64,000 nucleotides of DNA from Hyphomonas sp. TMED17 (GTDB lineage: Bacteria; Pseudomonadota; Alphaproteobacteria; Caulobacterales; Hyphomonadaceae): positions 487,210 through 551,209 of the forward strand of contig NHBW01000006.1 of assembly GCA_002172915.1 (NCBI GenBank), given 5' to 3'. Each line of letters begins with the position of its first letter. The first letter of the stretch is position 1. Both the position numbers and the translations under genes were made by a program. The notes under the pieces are model-generated. The model was not told where the DNA came from and did no database searches. It saw only the letters and a program-made list of their open reading frames with translations. This document shows, piece after piece, positions 17,281-26,981 of the stretch.

Positions 17281-19971
17281 TTATGCGGCGGCCTCATCGG
17301 CCAGATTACGCAGCACATAATGCAGAATTCCGCCATTATGGAAGTATTCCAGCTCGTTATCAGTATCGATTCGCACGATTGTTCGCGCCGTTACGGTTGA
17401 TCCGTCAGCCCGTTTGATATCAACCATGACGAGCTGCCTTGGCTCGATATTGCTGATACCGGAAATCGATACGGTCTCATCACCTTTCAGGCCGAGCTTT
17501 TCCCAGCTGTCGCCCTGATCAAATTGCAATGGCAGGACGCCCATGCCGATCAGGTTGGATCTGTGAATCCGTTCGAAGCTGCCGGCAATAACCGCCCGAA
17601 CACCAAGCAGATTGGTGCCTTTTGCCGCCCAATCACGCGATGATCCGTTGCCGTACAATTCACCGGCGAAAACGACTAGGGGGACATTTTCTTCCTGATA
17701 GCGCATCGCTGCATCATAGATCGGCATTTGTTTGCCGCTCGGATGGTGGATTGTGACGCCGCCCTCGACGCCGGGCACCATCTGATTCTTGATCCGGATA
17801 TTGGCGAATGTGCCGCGCATCATCACTTCGTGATTGCCGCGCCGCGAGCCATAGGAGTTGAAATCCAGAACACCGACCTGACGTTCTTGCAGATAGACCC
17901 CGGCCGGGCTTGAAGATTTGATCGAACCGGCTGGCGAAATATGGTCGGTTGTGATGCTGTCGGCAAAGACGCCCAATACGCGGGCATTTGTGATATCTTC
18001 TGGCGCTTCAATGGTTCGTGTCATGCCTTCGAAATAGGGCGGGTTCTGAACATAGGTTGAAGCACTTGGCCAAATGTAAGTCTGGCCACCGGAAACACTG
18101 ATGCCCTGCCAGTGCTCATCGCCTTTAAAGACGTTTGAGTAACGTTCTGCGAACATTTCAGGCGTGACGCAGGCATTCATGACTTCGGCAATTTCCTGAT
18201 TGCTGGGCCAGATATCTTTTAGATAGATGTCCTGCCCGTCGGCGCCTTTTCCAATCGGGTCGGTTGCAATATTTGTGCGCAAGGTCCCGGCGATTGCATA
18301 GGCCACGACAAGCGGCGGCGAGGCGAGATAGTTCGCTTTAATGTCCGGACCAATGCGTCCTTCGAAGTTGCGATTACCCGAAAGCACCGAGCAGGAGACC
18401 AGGTCACCGTCGGAAATCGCCTTTGAAAGTTGTGGTTCAAGTGGGCCGGAATTACCAATACAAGTTGTGCAACCATATCCGACCAGGTTGAAGCCGAGCG
18501 CATTGAGATCATCGGAGAGGCCGGCCTTATCGAGATAGTCGGTTACCACCTGACTGCCGGGTGCGAGTGATGTTTTTACCCATGGCTTCCGGCTGAGGCC
18601 GAGCTCGTTTGCTTTGCGGGCGACCAGACCTGCTGCAACAAGAACACTGGGGTTCGAGGTGTTGGTACACGACGTGATCGCGGCAATGAAAACGTCACCA
18701 TGCGTAACGGTGTAATCGGCGCCTTCAACGGAAACGGGTTCAGCCGCATCACTGGCTTTGCCAAACTCCTGGGCCATTGCATCTGCGAATTTCTGGTCAG
18801 CTTCAGACAGCAGCACGCGGTCCTGTGGCCGCTTGGGACCGGCGAGTGACGGCACGACCGATCCAAGGTCCAGTTCAAGTGTATCGGTGAAGACCGGATC
18901 GCTCATGTCAGGGCGCCAATACCCCTGCGCCTTGGCATATGCCTCGACCAATGCAACCCGATCTGTGTCGCGGCCTGTATTGGCAAGATATTTGATCGTT
19001 TCATTGTCGACCGGGAAGAAGCCACATGTCGCACCGTATTCAGGCGCCATATTCGAAATAGTTGCTTCATCCTCGAGACTAAGATGTCCGAGGCCCTCAC
19101 CATAGAATTCGACGAATTTACCGACGACACCTTTCTTGCGGAGCATTTCGACAACTGTCAGAACCAGGTCGGTTGCGGTGGCGCCTTCTGCAAGTTTACC
19201 AGTCAGTTTAAAGCCGATCACGTCCGGGATCAGCATTGAAACCGGCTGGCCAAGCATGGCGGCCTCGGCTTCAATCCCGCCGACGCCCCAGCCAAGCACG
19301 GAAAGGCCGTTAATCATGGTCGTATGGCTGTCGGTTCCGACACATGTGTCGGGATAAGCGACAGTGGTGCCGTCTTCTTCTCGGGTCCAGACAGTCTGAC
19401 CGAGATATTCAAGGTTTACCTGATGGCAGATACCGGTCCCCGGAGGTACGACTCTGAAGTTTTTGAACGCAGTTGAGCCCCAGCGCAGGAACTCATACCG
19501 CTCCTGATTTCGCTTATACTCAATTTCGACGTTTTTGACGAAGCTGTCAGGGCCTGCAAAATTATCAACCATAACGGAGTGGTCGATGACGAGGTCGACG
19601 GGGACTTGCGGGTTAATTGCCTCGGCATCTGCGCCCAATTTCTCGGCGGCGTCGCGCATGGCTGCCAGATCGACAACCGCCGGGACGCCGGTAAAGTCCT
19701 GCATCAGGACCCGGGCGGGACGATAGGCGATTTCGTGAGTAGTCTTGCCGCCATTGTCCAGCCAGCCTTTAAAAGCCACGATATCTTCTTTTGTGACAGT
19801 AGTGCCGTCTTCGTGCCGTAGCATATTTTCCAGCAGGACTTTTAAAGATGCCGGTAGGCTCGAAATATCACCAAGACCGTTTTCGGCGGCGGCGTCGAGT
19901 GAGTAGTAAGTGTAGGATTTACCATTTACGCTAAGCGTTTTTCGAGCGTTGAAGCTATCGAGGGAAGACAT
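17281..19971 (-). CDS. acnA: Aconitate hydratase A
   Basis: TCA-cycle isomerisation of citrate to isocitrate through a [4Fe-4S] cluster. The cluster cysteines are in [11 protein letters not shown] and [14 protein letters not shown]; substrate-loop sequences [10 protein letters not shown]-like (here [11 protein letters not shown]), [15 protein letters not shown] and [13 protein letters not shown] are present. With start at 19971 the protein is 896 aa, the usual AcnA/IRP-type size; GAGGTG precedes this ATG. The frame stays open upstream to 20058 but the extra residues do not match the family. Divergent from ccmA by 114 bases. Confidence 0.98.
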   Translation of the reverse strand: MSSLDSFNARKTLSVNGKSYTYYSLDAAAENGLGDISSLPASLKVLLENMLRHEDGTTVTKEDIVAFKGWLDNGGKTTHEIAYRPARVLMQDFTGVPAVVDLAAMRDAAEKLGADAEAINPQVPVDLVIDHSVMVDNFAGPDSFVKNVEIEYKRNQERYEFLRWGSTAFKNFRVVPPGTGICHQVNLEYLGQTVWTREEDGTTVAYPDTCVGTDSHTTMINGLSVLGWGVGGIEAEAAMLGQPVSMLIPDVIGFKLTGKLAEGATATDLVLTVVEMLRKKGVVGKFVEFYGEGLGHLSLEDEATISNMAPEYGATCGFFPVDNETIKYLANTGRDTDRVALVEAYAKAQGYWRPDMSDPVFTDTLELDLGSVVPSLAGPKRPQDRVLLSEADQKFADAMAQEFGKASDAAEPVSVEGADYTVTHGDVFIAAITSCTNTSNPSVLVAAGLVARKANELGLSRKPWVKTSLAPGSQVVTDYLDKAGLSDDLNALGFNLVGYGCTTCIGNSGPLEPQLSKAISDGDLVSCSVLSGNRNFEGRIGPDIKANYLASPPLVVAYAIAGTLRTNIATDPIGKGADGQDIYLKDIWPSNQEIAEVMNACVTPEMFAERYSNVFKGDEHWQGISVSGGQTYIWPSASTYVQNPPYFEGMTRTIEAPEDITNARVLGVFADSITTDHISPAGSIKSSSPAGVYLQERQVGVLDFNSYGSRRGNHEVMMRGTFANIRIKNQMVPGVEGGVTIHHPSGKQMPIYDAAMRYQEENVPLVVFAGELYGNGSSRDWAAKGTNLLGVRAVIAGSFERIHRSNLIGMGVLPLQFDQGDSWEKLGLKGDETVSISGISNIEPRQLVMVDIKRADGSTVTARTIVRIDTDNELEYFHNGGILHYVLRNLADEAAA

Positions 19972-20085
19972 GGACAAAGCACCTCTATTGGTTGATTTTT
20001 GTATATGGGCGTGTCCTATACCGCCGCGAGCAAACACGCAATCTTCTGTGTTGAACACATTTGGCGATAGGGAAATTTAGTCCTG

Positions 20086-20655
20086 ATGAAAATTCTGGTC
20101 GAAGCCACCAAACTCGCCTCTATGCGCGGTGAACAGATATTGTTCATGAATCTGGATATTTCGCTGGAGCGTGGTGAGATTGTGCTGCTTCGCGGGCGAA
20201 ATGGCAGTGGCAAAACCACATTGCTGCGTCAGCTTGCCGGGCTGTCGCAACCGCAGGCCGGCCGGTTGCAGCGATATGGCTCCCAGCACTGGATTGGCCA
20301 CAATCACGGGCTCAAGACGCATGAGACGCCCCGGCTTCATTTGCGGCATTGGGCAAATGTCTGGGGTAGCGCGTGCGATATCGAGCAGATTCTCGCGCGC
20401 CTGAATCTGAAGCGACCCGCCGACGTGCCGTCGCGATTATTGTCGGCCGGACAAAAGCGTCGCACCGCGATTGGCCGATTATTGCTCGAGGATCGCCCGA
20501 TCTGGCTGCTCGACGAACCTTTCAATGCGCTGGATACACAAGGGCATGACATGCTGCGCGATCTGATCGAGGCGCATGTCTCCGCCGGGGGCGCCGTTAT
20601 CGCTGCGCTGCACGGTGAAATTGCAATGTCGGCCACACGGGAGATCTCACTATGA
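20086..20655 (+). CDS. ccmA: Haem exporter ATP-binding protein CcmA
   Basis: ATPase of the CcmABCD complex that releases haem-loaded CcmE during cytochrome c maturation (system I). Walker A GRNGSGKTTL at about residue 40, a shortened signature LSAGQKRR, Walker B IWLLDEPFNALD. The 189-aa length is slightly short but complete for CcmA. Its last four bases overlap ccmB (ATGA). The haem-handling neighbours fit the c-type dehydrogenase elsewhere in the window; ccmE and ccmF are not present here. Confidence 0.95.
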   Translation: MKILVEATKLASMRGEQILFMNLDISLERGEIVLLRGRNGSGKTTLLRQLAGLSQPQAGRLQRYGSQHWIGHNHGLKTHETPRLHLRHWANVWGSACDIEQILARLNLKRPADVPSRLLSAGQKRRTAIGRLLLEDRPIWLLDEPFNALDTQGHDMLRDLIEAHVSAGGAVIAALHGEIAMSATREISL

Positions 20656-21311
20656 AGTCGGCGCCGATCCACTATGCTTTTAGACAAGCGCTGGTTGAGG
20701 CCTGGGCGGGCGGTGCCGGCTTATTGCTGCCGGTCGGATTTTTTGGTGGCACGGTGGTACTGGTTCCTTTCAGTCTTGGTGATTCCAGCGCGCTGCTGGC
20801 CACAGCCGGGCCCGGTGTTTTGTGGCTGGCCCTGGCATTAGCATCATTGGTGACGCTTGAGCGGGTGTTTCAGGCGGATCTGCAGGATGGCGCGCTCGAC
20901 CTCTGGATTCAAGAGGATAACCTCATATCCCTAATAGCGGCGGTAAAAATACTAGCCCATTTTATAGTGTCGGGATTGCCGCTTGTGCTTCTGACGCCTC
21001 TGATTGGTCTGATGTTTCAGATTCCGGCGGAAGCGACTGTCACCGCGATGGCGGTCTATGGCTTTGGCGGGGTGAGCTTTTTTCTCTGGGGGGGCGTGGC
21101 TGCGGCTTTATCGGCCAGCATTGCGCGGGCCGGGCTGCTTATCGCCGTGATCGCGTTGCCGTTTTACTTGCCGACTATGATCTTTGGCAGTCTGGCGATC
21201 CTCGAAGACGGCGCCGGGACATCAGATTTGTTCTTGCTGGCTTCAACATTGTTTGCGCTTGGTGTCGCACCCCCATTCATGGGTGCGGCTTTGCGCTTGG
21301 CGGCAGACTAA
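20652..21311 (+). CDS. ccmB: Haem exporter permease CcmB
   Basis: Inner-membrane subunit of CcmABCD, 219 aa, with about six hydrophobic helices. Marks include the N-terminal FFGGTVVLVPFSLG, LLATAGPGVLWLALALASL and LERVFQADLQDGALD, all typical of CcmB. Start overlaps ccmA, then ccmC follows after 20 bases. Confidence 0.95.
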   Translation: MKSAPIHYAFRQALVEAWAGGAGLLLPVGFFGGTVVLVPFSLGDSSALLATAGPGVLWLALALASLVTLERVFQADLQDGALDLWIQEDNLISLIAAVKILAHFIVSGLPLVLLTPLIGLMFQIPAEATVTAMAVYGFGGVSFFLWGGVAAALSASIARAGLLIAVIALPFYLPTMIFGSLAILEDGAGTSDLFLLASTLFALGVAPPFMGAALRLAAD

Positions 21312-21331
21312 GATAGAGGTACACAGATCCG

Positions 21332-22063
21332 ATGTGGACGCTTTTATCAAACCCTCACCGTTTTCTGGCTTTTGCGCGATGGGCGGTGCCAATTGCATAC
21401 GGGCTCGGCACAATAATTTTTGCTGCTAGCCTTTATCGTGGCCTGTGGCAGGTTCCGCCGGACGAAATGCAAGGCGGCGATATTATTCGCGGCATGTTTA
21501 TTCACGTGCCGAGTGCGTGGCTGTGTATGGGACTGTATGTTGGGCTGGCGGTCGCCAGTTTCGTCTGGTTCGTCTGGCGTCACGAGCTGGCCGATGTTGC
21601 CGCCCGTGCGATTGCGCCGATTGGTGCGTCCTACACGCTATTGTGTCTGGTCACCGGATCGATCTGGGGGAAGCCGACTTGGGGAACATGGTGGGTCTGG
21701 GACGATCCCCGCATCATGTCAGTGCTGGTATTATTTTTCCTGTTTATTGGCTACATCGCTCTGCGTTCAGCTCTCGAAACGAGGCAGCGGGCCGCGCGCG
21801 CCGGGGCTATTCTGGCGATGGTTGGCATTCTGAATGTTCCGATTATCAGATTCTCGGTTGATATCTGGGCCAGCCTGCATCAGGGGCCGAGCGTGATCCG
21901 GGCCGAAGGGCCGGCAATGGCTGCGGTATATATGACGCCTTTATTGTTCAGCTTTTTAGGCCAGATACTAATCGTCTCGGCGATGGTGATTACGCTTATG
22001 CGGGCGGAAATATTTACGCAGCAAGCCGACCGAATGTTGGCGCGGCGTTTAGGAGGGCAGTAA
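21332..22063 (+). CDS. ccmC: Haem transporter CcmC
   Basis: Presents haem to CcmE at the periplasmic face. The tryptophan-rich WWD motif is seen as WGTWWVWDDPR at about residues 117-127, with flanking membrane helices holding the haem-ligand histidines (IHVPSAWLCMG and SLHQGPSV). Six transmembrane segments in 243 aa. Directly followed by ccmD with no gap between stop and ATG. Confidence 0.96.
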   Translation: MWTLLSNPHRFLAFARWAVPIAYGLGTIIFAASLYRGLWQVPPDEMQGGDIIRGMFIHVPSAWLCMGLYVGLAVASFVWFVWRHELADVAARAIAPIGASYTLLCLVTGSIWGKPTWGTWWVWDDPRIMSVLVLFFLFIGYIALRSALETRQRAARAGAILAMVGILNVPIIRFSVDIWASLHQGPSVIRAEGPAMAAVYMTPLLFSFLGQILIVSAMVITLMRAEIFTQQADRMLARRLGGQ

Positions 22064-22231
22064 ATGTTCCCGGAATTTGATAAAAACGCGGCTTATATCT
22101 GGGCGATTGTGGGCCTGGGTATCGCTTTACCCATCATGTTGACAATTTATACGCAAATACGCTTACGCCTGTCTTTACGACGACTAGAGCGTTACCGGTC
22201 AATTGAAGCCGAGACGACCGACGACACGTGA
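22064..22231 (+). CDS. ccmD: Haem exporter protein CcmD
   Basis: Short 55-residue membrane protein that stabilises CcmABC-CcmE. One hydrophobic helix spans residues about 11-29 (AYIWAIVGLGIALPIML), followed by a basic arginine-rich stretch (RLRLSLRRLERYR) and an acidic tail, the normal CcmD plan. An AGGAGG site precedes it inside ccmC and its ATG abuts the ccmC stop. Position at the end of ccmABC is what makes the call secure. Confidence 0.9.
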   Translation: MFPEFDKNAAYIWAIVGLGIALPIMLTIYTQIRLRLSLRRLERYRSIEAETTDDT

Positions 22232-22258
22232 TGTGTCGCGTTTCATCGCGATCTTAAT

Positions 22259-22768
22259 TCAACGCTTTAATTTCTTTTTTCTTTTCAGGCTTTTCTTCAG
22301 TTTGAGCTTGAGGTCCTCGATATCGATATCATCACCTGCGACATAGGTTAAAATGCGCATCAGGCTGTCACGCTGTGATTTTCGTAAGCCGCTTAACAGT
22401 TCTTCATCAGCAAAAGCGACAATCGGGGCCGATTTTTTATAGGCTTTTTCGCCGGCATTTGTCAGCGAAACGGATTTTGCTCTCGCATCATTCTTTGAGG
22501 AAAGTCGCTTGACCAGCCCGTTTTTCTCCATCCGTGATACCATATCGGCAAGAGTGGAGCGATCGATACCGGTTGTTTCCACAAGGCTTGACTGGCTTTG
22601 CCCGTCATCCTCATGCAGCGCCGCGAGGACTGTGAACTGGCGGATGGTGAGATTATGCTCGGCCAGCTCAGCGGCCGACATGTTAACCGCTTCCTGCTGC
22701 ACCCGATGTAATAGGTGCGTCGCAGAATCGGCTAGCTTAAACGGTTTCGCGATTTCCTCTTTCGCCAT
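22259..22768 (-). CDS. MarR family transcriptional regulator
   Basis: Winged-helix regulator of 169 aa. The recognition region LTIRQFTVLAALHEDDGQSQSSLVETTGIDRSTLADMV and the wing with LSSKNDARAKSVSLTNAGEKAY are clear. The C-terminus is an unusually lysine-rich tail (about 20 residues, KLKKSLKRKKKLKR), which could add non-specific DNA contact. Convergent with ccmD, divergent from a Nudix gene whose expression it may control. Confidence 0.9.
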   Translation of the reverse strand: MAKEEIAKPFKLADSATHLLHRVQQEAVNMSAAELAEHNLTIRQFTVLAALHEDDGQSQSSLVETTGIDRSTLADMVSRMEKNGLVKRLSSKNDARAKSVSLTNAGEKAYKKSAPIVAFADEELLSGLRKSQRDSLMRILTYVAGDDIDIEDLKLKLKKSLKRKKKLKR

Positions 22769-22815
22769 CGGGTTTGCCTGTCATTGACTATTGTGAGACC
22801 AAGATCTTCTGAATA

Positions 22816-22828
22816 CACCGTACCGGTG
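22816..22828. promoter_or_regulatory. Perfect inverted repeat between marR and nudix genes
   Basis: CACCG-TAC-CGGTG in the 93-base divergent intergenic region. Position and symmetry fit a MarR operator; nothing else shows binding. Confidence 0.3.
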
Positions 22829-22861
22829 CCGAAGCCTTTAGCCTAAGTTTTTTTATTTATT

Positions 22862-23398
22862 ATGACAATAATTCCAGAACCTGATTTTATTCTCCGGATT
22901 CCGGAGGGCGATGACAAGGAGAGGCTAGTTTGCCGAAACTGTGACTTCGTCGACTATCGTAATCCTAAAATTGTTGCGGGTGCGGTGGTGCTAAGTGGTG
23001 ACAAGATTTTGTTATGCCGGCGGGCGATCGAGCCGCGGCGTGGTTTCTGGACGTTGCCTGCCGGTTTCATGGAGCTTGGCGAAAGTGTAGAGGAGGCCGC
23101 GGCCCGTGAGGCACTGGAGGAGGCCGAGGCCGATATCGAGATTGACCGGTTGCTGGCGGTTTATTCGGTGCCGAGAATTGGTCAGGTCCAGATCATGTTT
23201 CGCGCGCGGCTAAAGGGTGGCTACGGAATTGGTCCGGAAAGTCAGGAAGTGGCGTTGTTTGACTGGGCTGATATTCCTTGGTCAGAGCTGGCGTTTCCGA
23301 CCGTTGTATGGGCGCTGACGCATTATGCCGAAACTCGCGATCGCGATGTTTTTGTTCCGTTCGCGAACCCGCCGGGAACCGACACGCTTACGCGCTAG
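22862..23398 (+). CDS. Nudix hydrolase
   Basis: Pyrophosphohydrolase acting on a nucleotide-linked substrate. The Nudix box begins at GFMELGESVEEAAAREALEE (near residue 62); the catalytic REALEE core is intact, but the following conserved Gly is Glu. An N-terminal CRNC pair followed by YRNPKIVAGAVV resembles the second half of the zinc ribbon of NudC-like Nudix_N_2 proteins; the first Cys pair is missing. Substrate not predictable. It overlaps yciB (convergent) by 11 bases. Confidence 0.9.
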   Translation: MTIIPEPDFILRIPEGDDKERLVCRNCDFVDYRNPKIVAGAVVLSGDKILLCRRAIEPRRGFWTLPAGFMELGESVEEAAAREALEEAEADIEIDRLLAVYSVPRIGQVQIMFRARLKGGYGIGPESQEVALFDWADIPWSELAFPTVVWALTHYAETRDRDVFVPFANPPGTDTLTR

Positions 23399-24029
23399 GC
23401 GTGTCTGTATCGGGGCGGTCTTCATCGGCGAGATTTTTGAGCATGTAAGGGACATTAATCGCGCCGAATACGAAAGTGATCGCCATATTTCCCAATTTCC
23501 AGTTGGCCCAGACATCTTCGCTATAATTGCGCCAGAGGAACTCATTCCACAATGCCATCATGATAAAGAAGCAGCCCCATCGAATGGCGAGTGTGCGCCA
23601 GGCAAAGTCCGGCAGTTCAAAAACGCTCTGAAACATCACTTTCCAGATATTCTGTTTGATTGCGAGGCTGCCAAAAATCATGGTCGCCAGAAACCCGTTT
23701 TGAATGGTTGGCTTGATCAATAGGAATTGTTTGTCCTGCAAGAAGATGCCTAGCAATCCGAAGCCCCCGACAATTGTCGCTGTAAATACCAGAAAGAGCG
23801 GTGCGGGCCTCCCTTGGCGCAGATAATTGCTGACCGTCCAGAACGTTGCGGCAATCAGAACACCTGTCGCCCAGTAGAGAGCTGTCTCGCTGCCCAAAAA
23901 GGGCGATTGCAGGTCTGCGATGCGCAGGCCATTATAAACAAGAACGAAGCCGACAATCGGAGCAAGGTCGGCCCAGATCTGATTGGCCTTGTCTGCCGCT
24001 GTTCCAATTCCAGATTGTTTGCCTGTCAT
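23388..24029 (-). CDS. yciB: Inner-membrane-spanning protein YciB / IspZ (septation protein A family)
   Basis: Five-to-six helix inner-membrane protein of 213 aa. Family marks include WADLAPIVGFVLVYN at the N-terminus, GSLAIKQNIWKVMF-like sequence in the second half, and WRTLAIRWGCFFIMMALWNEFLWRNYSEDVWANWK, a conserved IspZ block. The family takes part in envelope integrity and cell division in enterics; the exact activity is unknown. Alphaproteobacterial copies often lie near ccm or ftsY; here ccmABCD is close. Confidence 0.92.
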   Translation of the reverse strand: MTGKQSGIGTAADKANQIWADLAPIVGFVLVYNGLRIADLQSPFLGSETALYWATGVLIAATFWTVSNYLRQGRPAPLFLVFTATIVGGFGLLGIFLQDKQFLLIKPTIQNGFLATMIFGSLAIKQNIWKVMFQSVFELPDFAWRTLAIRWGCFFIMMALWNEFLWRNYSEDVWANWKLGNMAITFVFGAINVPYMLKNLADEDRPDTDTPSA

Positions 24030-24111
24030 AAAAGCCGTTTACCTCAAGCATTGTTGACCGGTTTAGCGTCATGCCGCGCAGGGTTATGCAACGGACAATT
24101 GTCTGAATATG

Positions 24112-24973
24112 TTATTGTGCAGTGTCAAGCAAGATCAGCCCCGATGCCAGCACAAGAGCGGCGATAATACGTTTGCGACCAAATGGCTCTTTGAGCAGAA
24201 TGGCCCCGAAAATTGCACCAAATACGACGGATGTTTCGCGTAACGCTGTGACCTTGGCTGCATCTGTCAAAGCGAAGGCCCATAAAGCGGTTGCATATGA
24301 TGCGCTGCCGAGCATGCCACCAATAATGCCGTCGCGAAGTCGCGGCCGCAAGCTGGACCATAGCCGCTGACGACGCGTATAAAATGTTGCCACAGTGATG
24401 CCGATCCAGTCGAGCAAGAATAGCCAGACGATATAGGTCCAAAGAGTTGAGGCTAGCCTGATGCCATTTGCATCCATAACGGAGTAAAGCGCCACGCCGA
24501 GGGCGGTGACGATTGCCCACATCAGAGCGTTTTGCCGAAGCTGGCTAACTCTATTCTGGTTTTTTTTCGGGGGTGGCAAAGACAAATAGTGCTGCTGTAG
24601 CCAGTATTAGACCGCCCCAGCCCCAGCGACTGAGCTGTTCGTCGAGAACGAAAGTGGCAAGAATAGCGGTCAGTAGAGGGGCAAGCCCGCGCATGACCGG
24701 AAAGACCAATGACAAAGCACCACGTTGTAATGCTCTGACCATCGCGAACTGATACGCCCCATGCGCGATCAATGACAGGACCAAGGCAAGCCAGACAGCG
24801 GTGCTTGGAAATGGCACAAATGGCAATAGCGGTAGGACCGATGCCGCCATTGTCAGTGAGACAATCATTCGTGTGGCCAGCACGTCGCCGCCGCGTTTGA
24901 CGAATAGATTGGTCATCGCGACTGTAACCGCCGAAAACAGGCAGAGAATAATTGGCAGAAGTGGCGCGCTCAT
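24112..24973 (-). pseudogene. EamA/DMT-family transporter split by a +1 frameshift at an A8 tract
   Basis: Two EamA halves lie in different frames: residues 1-140 from ATG 24973 (five hydrophobic helices) end at a TAG at 24551, and the second half (five more helices, ending with KEPFGRKRIIAALVLASGLILLD) runs in the next frame to 24112. The join falls at eight A and five C on the coding strand (24560-24573). Removing one base there gives one 286-aa ten-helix protein, the normal DMT size. The second half has no ATG near its beginning (first is about 24519). It may be a real mutation, slippage-dependent expression, or a base-calling error. Confidence 0.8.
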
Positions 24974-25056
24974 GCGCGTCGTGTCAGTTGTGCCGGGACT
25001 AAAGTCAAGCGCAAGAGCGGGCTTGAGTTTATAGGGGTGATCGGTAAACCCCGATT

Positions 25057-26967
25057 ATGTTGACGATTCACCAGCTTGATTATCGCATAGAAGCGCGCAG
25101 CCTGTTCGAAAATGCCAGCGCGCAAATTACTGCTGGCTGGAAAGTTGGCCTGGTCGGACGCAATGGCACCGGAAAGTCAACTTTGCTGCGCCTGATACTT
25201 GAAGAGATCGACGCCCCTCGCCGCCATAGTTCGATTAGTTTGAATAAGGGTGCGCGGGTTGGTGTGGTTACACAGGAGGTTGCACCGGACGATAAAACCA
25301 TCATGGAAGTCGTGCTGGCGGCCGATACCGAACGCTCTACGCTAATGGCCGAAGCCGATACGGCAACTGACCCGATGCGGATTGCCGAGATCCATGCCCG
25401 CCTGGTTGATATTGACGCCTGGTCGGCGGATGCGCGAGCTGCTGAAATCCTGGCCGGGCTCGGATTTTCGTATGCCGACCTCACCCGCCCGGCCCGTGAA
25501 TTTTCTGGCGGTTGGCGGATGCGCGCGGCGCTCGCCGGTGTTTTATTCTCCCAACCAGAGCTGCTTTTGCTTGATGAGCCGACAAACTACCTCGATCTTG
25601 AGGGGGCCGCTTGGCTGGAAGGGTATTTGCGGAAATACCCTTACACGGTCATTCTCGTGTCGCATGACCGAGACCTGTTAAACCGCAGCGTGACACATAC
25701 AATGGCGCTGGAGAACCGGCAGCTTTTCATCTGTCCGGGTGGCTATGATGATTGGCTTAAGTTGCGCGCCGAAAAATCCGCACAAATCGAGGCCCAGCGC
25801 CAGAAGCAAGAAGCTGACCGGGCTCATTTGCAGGCCTTTGTGGATCGTTTCAGATACAAATTATCAAAGGCACGCCAGGCGCAGTCACGGATTAAGCGAC
25901 TAGAGAAAATGCAGGAAATTTCGGTCCCGTTAGAGGACCGGACAGTACCTTTCACGTTTCAGACCGGTGAAGAGAAACTGCTCCCCCCAATGCTTGTTCT
26001 GGAATCGGCAAGTATGGGATATGGGCCAGGCGCTGAAATTCTGAGTGATGTGAATTTGCGAATTGATCCGGAAGACCGCATTGCCATAGTCGGCACTAAT
26101 GGCCAGGGCAAAACGACTTTGGTAAAATCAATTGCCGAGCGTTTGCCGTTAATGGCAGGTCAGCGAGTCGCGCCGCGATCGGTCAGGATCGGTTACTTCT
26201 CACAGGATCAGATGGATGAGCTGGTCTCCGGGCAGACGATTCTTGAGCATATTTCCGCTGTCGCGCCAAAACAGACGCCAATGTCCCGGTTACGGTCGAT
26301 TTGCGCCGAGCTCGGATTTAGTCATGAAAAAGTCGAAACACGCGTAGAGAATTTGTCGGGTGGTGAAAAAGTCCGGCTCCTGCTTGGACTAATGACATTC
26401 GAAAAGCCGCATATTCTTATTCTGGACGAGCCGACGTCGCACCTGGACATTGATAGCCGTGAGGCCCTGATCTATGCGCTGAACGATTATCAGGGCGCTG
26501 TCGTGCTGATCACGCACGATATTTTTCTGGCCGAGGCGACGGCGGATCAGCTCTGGCTGGTCAAAGATGGCCGCGCGGTGCCATATGCCGGAACGCTACA
26601 AGATTATCGCGATCTAGTTTTAAGTGCTGACAGGCCGGTTGAAACGACGCCTAAGGCAACAAAGCTGCCAGCCGAGACGCCGAGCGTGGCCCGCATCGAC
26701 AAGGCAGAATTACGCCGGCAGGCATCGGAACGACGCAAACAGGCCGCGCCGCTTAAAAAGAAAGCTCAGAATGCTGAGCGAGCGCTTGATAAAGCGATGA
26801 CTGAAATCGCGGCAATCGACCTCAAATTGTCAAAGGAAGGTCTATCTTCAAGTGACATTCAGGCGATGATGGTGGAGCGGTATGACTGGCAGGCGCGCGC
26901 GGACGCATCCGAGCTTGAATGGCTCGAGGCTGAAGAAGCCTATGAGGAGGCTATAAGGACCGCTTAA
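25057..26967 (+). CDS. ABC-F family ATPase (YheS/Uup-like)
   Basis: Soluble tandem ATPase with no membrane domain, of the type that binds the ribosomal E site. Two cassettes: Walker A GRNGTGKSTLL and GTNGQGKTTLV, signatures FSGGWRMRAAL and LSGGEKVRLLL, Walker B LLLLDEPTNYLDLE and ILILDEPTSHLDI. Between them lies a basic coiled linker (residues about 245-290, rich in K/R/Q), and the C-terminus after 540 is an extended helical coiled coil. At 636 aa it fits YheS-like ABC-F proteins. The subfamily is not certain. Confidence 0.93.
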   Translation: MLTIHQLDYRIEARSLFENASAQITAGWKVGLVGRNGTGKSTLLRLILEEIDAPRRHSSISLNKGARVGVVTQEVAPDDKTIMEVVLAADTERSTLMAEADTATDPMRIAEIHARLVDIDAWSADARAAEILAGLGFSYADLTRPAREFSGGWRMRAALAGVLFSQPELLLLDEPTNYLDLEGAAWLEGYLRKYPYTVILVSHDRDLLNRSVTHTMALENRQLFICPGGYDDWLKLRAEKSAQIEAQRQKQEADRAHLQAFVDRFRYKLSKARQAQSRIKRLEKMQEISVPLEDRTVPFTFQTGEEKLLPPMLVLESASMGYGPGAEILSDVNLRIDPEDRIAIVGTNGQGKTTLVKSIAERLPLMAGQRVAPRSVRIGYFSQDQMDELVSGQTILEHISAVAPKQTPMSRLRSICAELGFSHEKVETRVENLSGGEKVRLLLGLMTFEKPHILILDEPTSHLDIDSREALIYALNDYQGAVVLITHDIFLAEATADQLWLVKDGRAVPYAGTLQDYRDLVLSADRPVETTPKATKLPAETPSVARIDKAELRRQASERRKQAAPLKKKAQNAERALDKAMTEIAAIDLKLSKEGLSSSDIQAMMVERYDWQARADASELEWLEAEEAYEEAIRTA

Positions 26968-26981
26968 AGTCGATTAGGCCG

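Noticed and set aside
17728-19821. Several open frames opposite or within acnA
   Set aside because: Shadow frames of the aconitase gene; no family marks or ribosome sites.
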